A DNA stretch of 64,000 nucleotides, from NCBI GenBank assembly GCA_003245715.1, contig QKCJ01000024.1, forward strand, positions 124,001-188,000. The letters run 5' to 3'. Numbering within the stretch: the stretch's first letter is position 1; each line of letters opens with the position of its first letter. Source of the DNA: a bacterium. GTDB lineage: Bacteria > Planctomycetota > SZUA-567. The position numbers were made by a program, and so were the translations under genes. Positions 24,609-32,380 of the stretch are shown piece by piece. The notes under the pieces were generated by a model. That model made no database searches, had not been told where the DNA came from, and saw only the letters and a program-made list of their open reading frames with translations.

Positions 24609-27008
24609 CTACTCCGCTTTTTCCACGCGGGAGAACATCCGGAAATCAATATCCTTGTCAAAAATATTATCCGCCGTCTCAAGAGTGCAGAGGTAGCTCA
24701 TATTGATATCGTCATCCTCAATCTGGCGCAGCAGTTCTTTTGAACGGTCGATATGCTTGATGGTACGCACCTCAGAGTAGCGCACCGCCTGCCCTGTTGA
24801 AATAAGAAATCCCCAGTCAGAAGAAATCGCCAGGAACAACTCGCGCGCCGCCTGATTGAGCGCACGAATCAAAATACGCTTCTTGGGATCCTTTTCCGTC
24901 TTATAATCAAGATCAATATACTTTGTCGAGTACCCAATCATGCGGTTACACATACGGTAGAGGTGACGGAAGATCCAGTGGTTGGGCTGATATTCTCGTT
25001 CCTCAACCCAGGTCTGGAAGTAATCCTTCTTGCCCCATGAACTTGCGCCTGGGGTCATCTTCTGATGCGTCGGCTGCTCCATGAGATACTCACTTGGCGT
25101 AACCGGCCTGATCTCAGCCTGATCAAAGAGCATCTTGCGGAAGACCGACTCAATCCAGAACGGCCCTTCCTCCCACCAGTGGCCAAACAACTCCGCATCA
25201 TAGGCAGAAGCGATAATCGGCTTGTGGCCGGTATTGGCGCGGTTATGATAAACTTGCGCCCCGCGGTGGCAGACAAACTCTCCAGCCTGCTCGTGCGCAG
25301 TGCCTTCCGCCCAGTGCGGATTGTAATAATCCTTCTCGTGCAGCTCGGCAGTCTTTGAGGTGATGCGGTAATACTTCAGCCCCGTATTGCGACGGACATT
25401 GGCTGTCTTGAAGTAATCCGGCAGATAATCCCACTCCGCCTCGTAACCAAGGTCACGGTACCATTCCTTATAATTAGGATGCCCCGGATAACCGCCCTCG
25501 CGGCTCCAGACGGCAGAGCGTGTCATCTGGTCAATGCCGAACATCGCCACGCCATTAGGCGTAATCACCGGACGGTCTGTGCCGTGGTGGCAACGGGTAT
25601 CGCCCTCAAGGATACCGTTCTCATTACAGAGACACCACTTGATTCCTTCATCAGCCAGGAACTTGTCAACGCCCGGAGTGTAGGCATTCTCAGGCAGCCA
25701 GATACCACGCGGCCAACGGCCAAGCACCCGCTCGTACTGGCGGCAGGCAGTCTGAATCTGCGCGCGGACTGCTTCCGGGAAATGCTTGAAGAGTGGTAGA
25801 ACCATATGCGTCGCCGGACAGGTGATAATCTCAATCTTGCCCATGTCCTGAAAATCTTTATATGCCCTTGTAATATCACCATCATAAGCATCAAAGACTT
25901 CCTTGGCGACCCAGAAACGATGCAGCGTCTGCTCGACTGTGTCATGGTAAGGCGTGCCGAATGAGTTATCCCGCTCACGCGTTGCCAGTTCAATAAGCTG
26001 GTCGATATGCCGCGCCACGCGCTCCTTTAAAAGATCATCCTGCATCATGCTCATCAGCGGCGGAGTCAGTGACAGCGTCAGACGAAAGTCAACATTGTCA
26101 TTCTTGAGATTCCAGAACATCTTGATAAGCTGCGTATAAACCGAGACCACCGCCTCCATATACCACTGCTCCTCAAGCGGCACATTATACTCAGCATGCT
26201 TGACATACGGCAGGTGCTGGTGCAGAATCAGCGACCAGTACCCCTTCTCCTCCGGAGCATCATGCTTACCCTCACGCCAGTACTTGTACTGGTTGATGCG
26301 CCAGCTATCGGCATCAGCCGGAACTTCGGCCGGATTGCCGTCAACCTCGATAGTGCTGTATTCATTATAACGCTCGACAGTCTCGGTAAAGCCTTTGGGT
26401 GAAAATGCGCTGTTACTACGGGCAACCTTCTCAAAGAACTCCGTACCTTCAGAACGGTACCCGATCTCGGCGATAAAGTCCGCCCCGGCCGCAACCTCAA
26501 GCCAGTATGAATTTTTATCATTGAGCCAGTCGTCAATCTCAAAAACCGAGTTGGCATTAAAACCATCAAAATCCACCCCCGTCACCTCATAGACGCGCAG
26601 GATAAGACGGTTCTTGTTAAAGAATTCACTCCCGTAATCCTTGCAGAGCTGGTCACGTGTCTGCTGCCCGACCTCCCAGATACAGAGAATTTTTCCCGGC
26701 TCGCGCGGAATCAGATAACAATACGTTTCATTATAATAATCATCAATGAACGGCTCCTGCAGAAGCATATCCCGGTCGATCTTGACCTTCTCACCGGTAT
26801 CGGCATCCTCAACAAACTCAGGCAGCCCATGCACCTGATCGTCAAGCAGATTCTTCTTCTGCTCGGTATCCGGCTCCCCCTCACCCTCTTCGTTTCCGTT
26901 GAGAGTAGAAGGACGGTCTGTCATCTTATAATCAAGGCCACCTGAAGCGCCGGCAAAATCATTGCCAGCATGTCCGGTCAGTTCATCGTCTTTGTGCTCG
27001 GTTGTCAT
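24609..27008 (-). CDS. DUF4912-GH57 fusion, probable 1,4-alpha-glucan branching enzyme or related glucanotransferase
   Basis: About 800 residues. An acidic N-terminus (1-60) precedes a DUF4912 domain (about 70-200; YCYLIPREPGKILCIWEV) that may bind carbohydrate. The C-terminal two thirds is a GH57/DUF1957 catalytic module: SLILHQHLPYVKH, the nucleophile Glu in GIWLPENAYTPG, and the acid/base Asp in AYDAELFGHWWEEGP. The GH57 branching-enzyme type of site is seen, so transfer within alpha-glucan (glycogen) is the best guess. I prefer the ATG at 27008 (GGGGAAAG upstream); a start at 27032 is possible. The upstream gene is a GH13 alpha-glucan enzyme, so the two act on the same polymer. Confidence 0.85.
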   Translation of the reverse strand: MTTEHKDDELTGHAGNDFAGASGGLDYKMTDRPSTLNGNEEGEGEPDTEQKKNLLDDQVHGLPEFVEDADTGEKVKIDRDMLLQEPFIDDYYNETYCYLIPREPGKILCIWEVGQQTRDQLCKDYGSEFFNKNRLILRVYEVTGVDFDGFNANSVFEIDDWLNDKNSYWLEVAAGADFIAEIGYRSEGTEFFEKVARSNSAFSPKGFTETVERYNEYSTIEVDGNPAEVPADADSWRINQYKYWREGKHDAPEEKGYWSLILHQHLPYVKHAEYNVPLEEQWYMEAVVSVYTQLIKMFWNLKNDNVDFRLTLSLTPPLMSMMQDDLLKERVARHIDQLIELATRERDNSFGTPYHDTVEQTLHRFWVAKEVFDAYDGDITRAYKDFQDMGKIEIITCPATHMVLPLFKHFPEAVRAQIQTACRQYERVLGRWPRGIWLPENAYTPGVDKFLADEGIKWCLCNENGILEGDTRCHHGTDRPVITPNGVAMFGIDQMTRSAVWSREGGYPGHPNYKEWYRDLGYEAEWDYLPDYFKTANVRRNTGLKYYRITSKTAELHEKDYYNPHWAEGTAHEQAGEFVCHRGAQVYHNRANTGHKPIIASAYDAELFGHWWEEGPFWIESVFRKMLFDQAEIRPVTPSEYLMEQPTHQKMTPGASSWGKKDYFQTWVEEREYQPNHWIFRHLYRMCNRMIGYSTKYIDLDYKTEKDPKKRILIRALNQAARELFLAISSDWGFLISTGQAVRYSEVRTIKHIDRSKELLRQIEDDDINMSYLCTLETADNIFDKDIDFRMFSRVEKAE

Positions 27009-27088
27009 CTTTCCCCACTTCCATTTATCCAAACATCATAAAAAATTCAGCCAAAATTTTTCACGCGCCCCCGCCCGAAGCGACGCGA

Positions 27089-28354
27089 TTATATCGCCAT
27101 CAGGGTAAAGCCATAACGGTTGAGCTTCAGCCTGTGCTGCGCCTCATCCTCAAGCGGCTTGCCCCCGCAATTATTAAGAAGATTACGCAGATCAATCTCC
27201 GCCTCACCGTCAGTACGGTTAAAGATAAGAAGAACCCGCTGGTTTGTCCCCGCACTGTTCTTGACCAGCGCCAGAACCGAACCATGCCCCGCGTCCTTGA
27301 CCTCCAGACGACCATCATCCTGCAGCGCCGGATAGTGCATCTTGAGCTTATTGACGTCACGGATAAAATCAGTCAGGTCGTAACTCGCACCCTCGTAATC
27401 ATAAGGATTGGTATGAACAACGTGCAGATCCTTCTTAAAGCCGTACTCAAAACCGATCGGAATGAGAACGCCTGACGTCACCAGAGTTGTATATAAATAA
27501 TGCTGCTTGATGCGGTCAAGGTCATTGTGCCACTCATTACACAAACGCTTGGTGTCATGGCTCTCCGGGAAAGCAATCGAGCGTCCGCCGTGCTTGGCCA
27601 GTTCATTATTCTGCTGGATAAACCAGTCAGATTTATAATCCCACCACTTGCCTGAATTAAAGACAAAATCATGCCCCGCCTTGTGCAAGCCGACGGTCTG
27701 CTCCAGAGAACAGCCAAGGCTTTCAGCGAAGAACGTCACATACGGATCACGTTCCCGCGCCCGGCCAATCAGCATCCGCCAGAGGTCATTGGGAATCTGA
27801 TACGCCGCATCACAGCGAAAGCCCCGTACCCCGCAGTCAAGAAACATCTCAACAACCTTCCACCAGTACTCCCACAAATTCTGCCGGTCAGGTGAATGCT
27901 CGTTATCAACCTCGTTAAGGTCACCCCACGTCACCCAGCCACCCGGCGCAGTATCATCCTTACAGCCGGGATTACGGATAGACCCGTCATCATTAAGCTT
28001 GTACCAGTTGCGGTGGTCACGCGTCAGCGGATTGTCATACGCAGTATGGTTAATAACCAGATCCACCATCACCTCAACGCCGATCTCGCGCGCGTTCTGC
28101 ACAAAACGCTTAAGCCTCGCCCGTTGCGCAGCCGGCTGACCGCCGGGGAAAAACACCGGACTGAGTGTAAAGTAATCACGCACCGCATAAAGACTACCAG
28201 ACGCACCCACAAGGTGAATCGGGTTAAGAAAACACCAGTTAAAGCCCATATCCGCAGCACGCTCAATATGAGGCAGCCACTTGTCAACTTCCCCCACCAG
28301 CGGCGGAAAAAGATTGTAAATCAGCGGGGCGATACGTTTGTGACCATCAGACAT
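27089..28354 (-). CDS. GH13 alpha-amylase-family enzyme, GlgE-like
   Basis: 421 residues from the ATG at 28354, which has AGGAGAAC upstream; an in-frame upstream start lacks one. The (beta/alpha)8 barrel of GH13 is clear: VMVDLVINHTAYDNP (region I), GFRCDAAYQIP with the nucleophile Asp (region II), TFFAESLG with the acid/base Glu (region III) and ESHDTKR with the transition-state Asp (region IV). NHTAYDNPLTRDH and VTWGDLNEVDNE resemble GlgE maltosyltransferases and related intracellular amylases. No signal peptide, so it works on cytoplasmic glucan. It is the first gene of a pair with the GH57 fusion. The exact reaction (hydrolysis or maltosyl transfer) is not settled. Confidence 0.8.
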   Translation of the reverse strand: MSDGHKRIAPLIYNLFPPLVGEVDKWLPHIERAADMGFNWCFLNPIHLVGASGSLYAVRDYFTLSPVFFPGGQPAAQRARLKRFVQNAREIGVEVMVDLVINHTAYDNPLTRDHRNWYKLNDDGSIRNPGCKDDTAPGGWVTWGDLNEVDNEHSPDRQNLWEYWWKVVEMFLDCGVRGFRCDAAYQIPNDLWRMLIGRARERDPYVTFFAESLGCSLEQTVGLHKAGHDFVFNSGKWWDYKSDWFIQQNNELAKHGGRSIAFPESHDTKRLCNEWHNDLDRIKQHYLYTTLVTSGVLIPIGFEYGFKKDLHVVHTNPYDYEGASYDLTDFIRDVNKLKMHYPALQDDGRLEVKDAGHGSVLALVKNSAGTNQRVLLIFNRTDGEAEIDLRNLLNNCGGKPLEDEAQHRLKLNRYGFTLMAI

Positions 28355-28731
28355 GCTAGTTCTCCTGCACGCAACAAAAACTTTTGGCAGCCATGGCTGC
28401 ATAAAATGTATACTTGGATTTATTACTGTAAATTCACCGGACTAACGCTCCCCCGCCGATACTTAAGGACATGAGAAATTCCCCCCATTTTCTGGCAGAC
28501 AAGGTAAAAATACATTACGACAAAAATACGTTTTGATTTTCCACAGTTTTCACAATCCGTCAAGCAATTTCAGGATTATGTTTATTATTTACAGTTAAGG
28601 TTGCGACCAGCAACGCGACAAATGGCTTAATCGGCATTAATTTCCGATATAATTATCGCAAAATATTAAAAAAAGATATAATAGTCTTCGTATCAGAGAT
28701 TAATCTAACGTGAATACTTCTAGTTTGAAGG
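28355..28731. other. Divergent intergenic region between GH13 gene and membrane-protein gene
   Basis: No gene found. It separates a minus-strand and a plus-strand transcription unit and is AT-rich. TATAAT sequences at 28648-28653 and 28677-28682 could be -10 elements for the plus-strand gene at 28732, but neither has a good -35 at 17 bases. TTTTCCACA near 28539 resembles a DnaA box but is single. Confidence 0.35.
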
Positions 28732-29328
28732 ATGCAGACACCAATGAACGCCGCACAGAAGAAACGAACAGAAAGCCTGCAAAAGGAATTTGAAGACTTC
28801 TTCGCCCTGCCCTGCCCCCGACAGCTCACCCCGGCAGTCGAGACCATGCTGAACAAATCCGCCTCGCTTTTTCTCTACCGCTTAATGTCCATATACTCTG
28901 CCGCGTTCTTCCTTATTATCGCTGTGGCACTTATTCTCTGGCAACAAGGAGTAAACATCCCGCCCGCGATTTATATTATAATCCCGTTGTTTCTTACAGC
29001 CTCTGTGGTTATCTCCTTTGTAAGCCGGAGCATCTTTAATAAATCCAAACGCAACCTGACACACGGCCAGCTTTACCCGGCAAAAATTCTCGCAATAAAG
29101 CAAACCTCATGCCACTCAAAGGGCGAGCATTTTTTCAAAGCAACGCTAAGTATTCAGACACCCGAAGAAGGCGAAATTAAATGCCACGATCTTGTCGGCT
29201 CTTTATCAGTCGAATACTTTCTAGATAAACGCGATAACGCTCAAACTGTTGACACAGCGTACTATCCAAACTCATCAAGGCGCTGCACACTTATCAGAAA
29301 ATTCATCACCTCCGCCCGCTTTGACTGA
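28732..29328 (+). CDS. Unknown membrane protein with two transmembrane segments
   Basis: 198 residues, not recognised. A charged N-terminus of about 45 residues is followed by two membrane helices (about 52-70, YSAAFFLIIAVALIL; and about 77-97, AIYIIIPLFLTASVVISFV), then a cytoplasmic or periplasmic domain of about 100 residues that may be beta-rich. The start is either ATG 28732 or ATG 28744; GAAGG lies directly before the first, which favours the second. It precedes the broken helical-repeat gene by 24 bases and probably shared its transcript. Confidence 0.65.
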   Translation: MQTPMNAAQKKRTESLQKEFEDFFALPCPRQLTPAVETMLNKSASLFLYRLMSIYSAAFFLIIAVALILWQQGVNIPPAIYIIIPLFLTASVVISFVSRSIFNKSKRNLTHGQLYPAKILAIKQTSCHSKGEHFFKATLSIQTPEEGEIKCHDLVGSLSVEYFLDKRDNAQTVDTAYYPNSSRRCTLIRKFITSARFD

Positions 29329-29352
29329 ACCTATTTCTATAAGAGATAATTT

Positions 29353-29693
29353 ATGTATAAAACAAAAACCCGTGAAGAATTAGAGAAATACCTGCAGGAT
29401 TCAATCAATAATCTGGCACCTAAAAGCATTATGGATAACCGCGAAGCGGTCGGGGAGATCTGCCGCTGGCTCTGCACGCAGGCCTTTCATTACGAGTTAC
29501 TCCGTGACTACGCCGCTGCTAACGCCCTCTTTATGACCCTCCCGCCAATAAAGGGGCAGCACTCGGTAATCTTCTCCAATATCGCCAATAATTTCGGTCG
29601 CCTCGGCAAATTTGATAAAGCTGTCGAGTACGCCCGTATCGCCAAAGAAGCAGCCACAAAAATGCAGATGTGGCAGGAAATGAGCCGCTTCAG
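29353..29693 (+). pseudogene. 5' half of a helical-repeat (TPR-like) gene interrupted by the GGDEF insert
   Basis: Open frame from ATG 29353 encodes a host-like helical protein (AANALFMTLPPIKGQHSVIFSNIANNFGRLGKFDKAVEYARIAKEAA in two TPR-like units; quoted as position guide only in parts) up to MWQEMSRF. At about 29693 the base composition changes sharply to AT-rich and the frame ends at 29724 after about ten foreign residues. The matching 3' half resumes near 30888. The gene is therefore split and probably non-functional, unless the first half works alone as a 123-residue protein. Confidence 0.65.
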
Positions 29694-30887
29694 ATTTCAA
29701 AATCACCCTGTATATTGTAATTGAAAATTTTGAGAATACTTTTTTCTAACATTTTTTTTAACAAATATGCAATATTTATTCCACCACAACCTCAAGGTCA
29801 TACGTTATCGCGTTGCCTGATAAATAGTTGTTGTTTTTTCACTTTACTTATTTTTCATGCCACGAAATAATTGATTGTAGATGGAAAACATATAGGGAGG
29901 AAACACAATGGCTTCAAGTATTATATCAGGAATCCAATCTGACAAACTATTAAGCAAAATCATGAACTCATTATATGATGGCGTTTATTGCATGGATTTA
30001 GACCGTAACATTGTATTTTGGAATAATGCTGCAGAAAAATTAACTGGATATTCTCGTGATGAAGTCATTGGAAATTCTTGTGCGAATAATATCCTTAACC
30101 ATATATCAGAAGATGGCGTATGCTTATGCAAAGAAGGCTGCCCAGCAGTTAAATCTATGACTGACGGTCAAAATAGAGAGGTACTTGCATATTTACATCA
30201 TAAAGTTGGTTATAGGAGACCTGTGTATATCAGGACTAGCCCTATTGTTGATGAAAATGAAAACATTATTGGTGCTGTTGAAATCTTCTCTAGTGCATCA
30301 ATGTTTGTCGCAATGAAACAAACGAACGAACGATTAAAGAAACTTGCTTTTTTAGATGAACTAACGGAGCTTCCCAACAGACGTTTTGCCAATCAAACAT
30401 TAGAGGAATTTCTGTGGACTTTTTCAAATCACAACACTAAATTTGGTGTTGCCATTTATGACATTGACAACTTCAAAAAGATTAATGATACATACGGGCA
30501 TGATGTTGGAGATCAAGCACTCAAAATGGTTGCAAGTACATTAAAAATGGCTATACGTGAAAATGATGTTATTTGCCGATGGGGGGGAGAAGAGTTCTTG
30601 TTTATTTGTCATTGCAATAGCGAAAAGGAATTACTGAATATTTGTGATCGTCATAGAGTATTTGTTGAAAATAGTTTTATTGACAATAAAGGTGAGATTT
30701 TGACTGCAACTATTTCTGGGGGTAAGTGTTTTGTTTGTGAAAAGACTTCTATCAATGATTCTATAAAACGAGCAGATGAGAATTTATACACAAGCAAGCT
30801 ATCTGGGAAAAACCAAATACATTAGTTTCCACTAAAATCGGTTTATTTCCGTCATTAGCCATTTTCTTTGTAAAAACAACGTCTCTT
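29694..30887. mobile_element. AT-rich inserted segment carrying a PAS-GGDEF gene
   Basis: About 1.2 kb with base and codon use quite unlike its surroundings (A/T-ending codons, long A/T runs) interrupts a host gene. The six-base sequence CTTCAG occurs at both edges (29688-29693 and 30891-30896). I see no transposase and no long terminal inverted repeat, so the entry mechanism is unknown. Removing the segment exactly between the CTTCAG copies would not restore the host frame (the halves are offset by one base), so boundaries are approximate or a later indel occurred. Confidence 0.6.
29908..30825 (+). CDS. PAS-GGDEF diguanylate cyclase, horizontally acquired
   Basis: 305-residue cytoplasmic signalling protein. 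A PAS domain (about 15-130; GVYCMDLDRNIVFWNNAAEKLTGYS) includes a Cys-rich stretch with CLCKEGCP, then a short linker (LKKLAFLDELTELPNRR) leads into the GGDEF domain (about 145-300). The active-site loop is RWGGEEF, intact, so it should make c-di-GMP from two GTP. The usual RxxD inhibitory site five residues before GGEEF is not evident. A strong ribosome site AGGGAGG precedes the ATG. The gene is markedly AT-rich and sits inside an insertion that splits another gene, both signs of transfer. The PAS sensor ligand is unknown. Confidence 0.88.
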   Translation: MASSIISGIQSDKLLSKIMNSLYDGVYCMDLDRNIVFWNNAAEKLTGYSRDEVIGNSCANNILNHISEDGVCLCKEGCPAVKSMTDGQNREVLAYLHHKVGYRRPVYIRTSPIVDENENIIGAVEIFSSASMFVAMKQTNERLKKLAFLDELTELPNRRFANQTLEEFLWTFSNHNTKFGVAIYDIDNFKKINDTYGHDVGDQALKMVASTLKMAIRENDVICRWGGEEFLFICHCNSEKELLNICDRHRVFVENSFIDNKGEILTATISGGKCFVCEKTSINDSIKRADENLYTSKLSGKNQIH

Positions 30888-31177
30888 ACACTTCAGCAAT
30901 CGCTCTGGCAACCTGGCTTGCAGCATCCGGCAAGACCGCTGAGACTGAAGATGAATTCTCATCCTGCACCCCGCCGCCGGATTATGACTCGCGCGATGTT
31001 TCAGCCTTCCACTCACTGCGCTGCCAGTATTTCGCCGTCACCAGAAACCGTGAAGAATTAAAAAAACAACTCGCGCTTTCACTCAAATACGACATGGGCG
31101 AAGAGCCATTCCCCTACTATAACCGCATGCTGATCGAGAATGACATCCTGCTTGACGAGTACCGCGATGAAGACTGA
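30888..31177 (+). pseudogene. 3' half of the interrupted helical-repeat gene
   Basis: A frame with host-like composition but no start runs from about 30888 to the TGA at 31175-31177. It reads YTSAIALATWLAASGKTAE and later CQYFAVTRNREELKKQLALS, ending in ILLDEYRDED. Its helical, Ala/Leu-rich character continues the TPR-like pattern of the frame at 29353-29693. It has no ribosome site and is one base out of phase with the 5' half. Confidence 0.6.
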
Positions 31178-31243
31178 TTCAAAGAGCTCTTGGCATAGCT
31201 TATAATTTTTCGATTCCGCCAACCGACGCGCCACAAATAAAAA

Positions 31244-31280
31244 CGCCGCAACCCGTTTATGTCAGGTCGCGGCGCTTTTT
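31244..31280. terminator. Bidirectional rho-independent terminator
   Basis: CGCCGCAACC (31244-31253) pairs with GGTCGCGGCG (31265-31274) with one mismatch around an AT-rich loop. TTTTT follows at 31276-31280 and AAAAA precedes at 31239-31243, so it can end the plus-strand transcript of the broken gene and the minus-strand kinase operon. Confidence 0.85.
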
Positions 31281-31318
31281 ATATCAATAATCTCAGCCAT
31301 AACACAGAGAACAAAAAT

Positions 31319-32323
31319 CTATTCCTGCGGCTGGTGTTTTGAGCCGGGGCCGGTGTAGATAACAAACTCGTCATCATCGAGCGCGTCATCATCATCTTCA
31401 TTTTTCTCCTCAGCCTCGTCAGCCTCCATCAGGTCATGCTGCTGTTGCTCAAGCTTGACCAGCGGGTGGGTCATTAATTTGCTGACAAACTGCTGCGGCG
31501 TGCGCGGGCGGCGTTCACGATCTTTATTTAGCAGCCACATTATAAGTTGCCCCGTAGCCGGAGTGATGCGCGAATCAACCTCATGCGGCATCTCCGGATC
31601 ATCAGAAATATGCTTGCGCAGTACAACCGCCGCCGACTCGCCGGTAAACGGATACCGCCCCAATAACATCCGAAACCAGCAACAGCCAAGCGAGTACAGA
31701 TCAGACCTGATATCAATGATCGGATCAGCCGAAGCCACCTCAGGCGAAGCGATCTCGCAATTAGCCAGAGCCGCATCTTCAGCAGACAGAAAGGTTAAAT
31801 CTTTAGCCATGCCAAAGTCAGCAAGCTTGACCACACCCTTATTATCAATCAGGATATTACTCGGTTTGACGTCACGGTGCATCAGCCCCTGTTCGTGGAT
31901 AAACTGCAGAGCGTCTGCAACCTGCATCACATATTTAAGCGACTCAAGCTCGCGGATCTTCCCCTGCTGCAACCCTTCAAGCCGCCCCTGCAGGGATTCA
32001 CCCCGGATATACTCAGTGACAAAATAAAAATACTTCGGCGTGCGCCCGACATCGTAGCCGCGCACCAGGTTCTCATGCTTGAGCCTGGCCACCTGTCGCG
32101 CATCGTAAAAGAAACGCTCCACCGCCCCCTCAAGGTCATCACCAACCGGCGCCATCGTCTTGATGACAACATCGCGCTCAAAACGGGTGTCACGCGCCAG
32201 CAATACCGAGCCGCTCTTACCGCGTCCCAGAATATTCAAGACCTGATAACCCTGAAACGGCTGCTCCCAGAACTCCTCCTGCCGCTCCACACTCACTTCA
32301 CTATATTCAGTCTCTTCCACCAC
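31319..32323 (-). CDS. Hanks-type Ser/Thr protein kinase, soluble
   Basis: 334 residues. The kinase domain (about 25-290) is complete: glycine loop LGRGKSGSV (32-40), ATP lysine in VVIK (Lys55), catalytic loop MHRDVKPSN, DFG in LADFGMAK, and IRSDLYSLGC. No membrane segment is present. The C-terminal tail (about 295-334) is highly acidic (EDDDDALDDDE) and may bind a basic partner. The start is GTG at 32323, since no ATG in frame fits. It is the second gene after a VWA protein on the same strand, and likely phosphorylates or is regulated by it. Targets unknown. Confidence 0.88.
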   Translation of the reverse strand: MVEETEYSEVSVERQEEFWEQPFQGYQVLNILGRGKSGSVLLARDTRFERDVVIKTMAPVGDDLEGAVERFFYDARQVARLKHENLVRGYDVGRTPKYFYFVTEYIRGESLQGRLEGLQQGKIRELESLKYVMQVADALQFIHEQGLMHRDVKPSNILIDNKGVVKLADFGMAKDLTFLSAEDAALANCEIASPEVASADPIIDIRSDLYSLGCCWFRMLLGRYPFTGESAAVVLRKHISDDPEMPHEVDSRITPATGQLIMWLLNKDRERRPRTPQQFVSKLMTHPLVKLEQQQHDLMEADEAEEKNEDDDDALDDDEFVIYTGPGSKHQPQE

Positions 32324-32380
32324 TCGTCATCCTCATAAAATCATGAAAGAATAATTCCACCTGATATTAATTAACCACCC

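Noticed and set aside
29694-30887. Insertion sequence with transposase
   Set aside because: The only gene is a PAS-GGDEF protein and no terminal inverted repeats were found.
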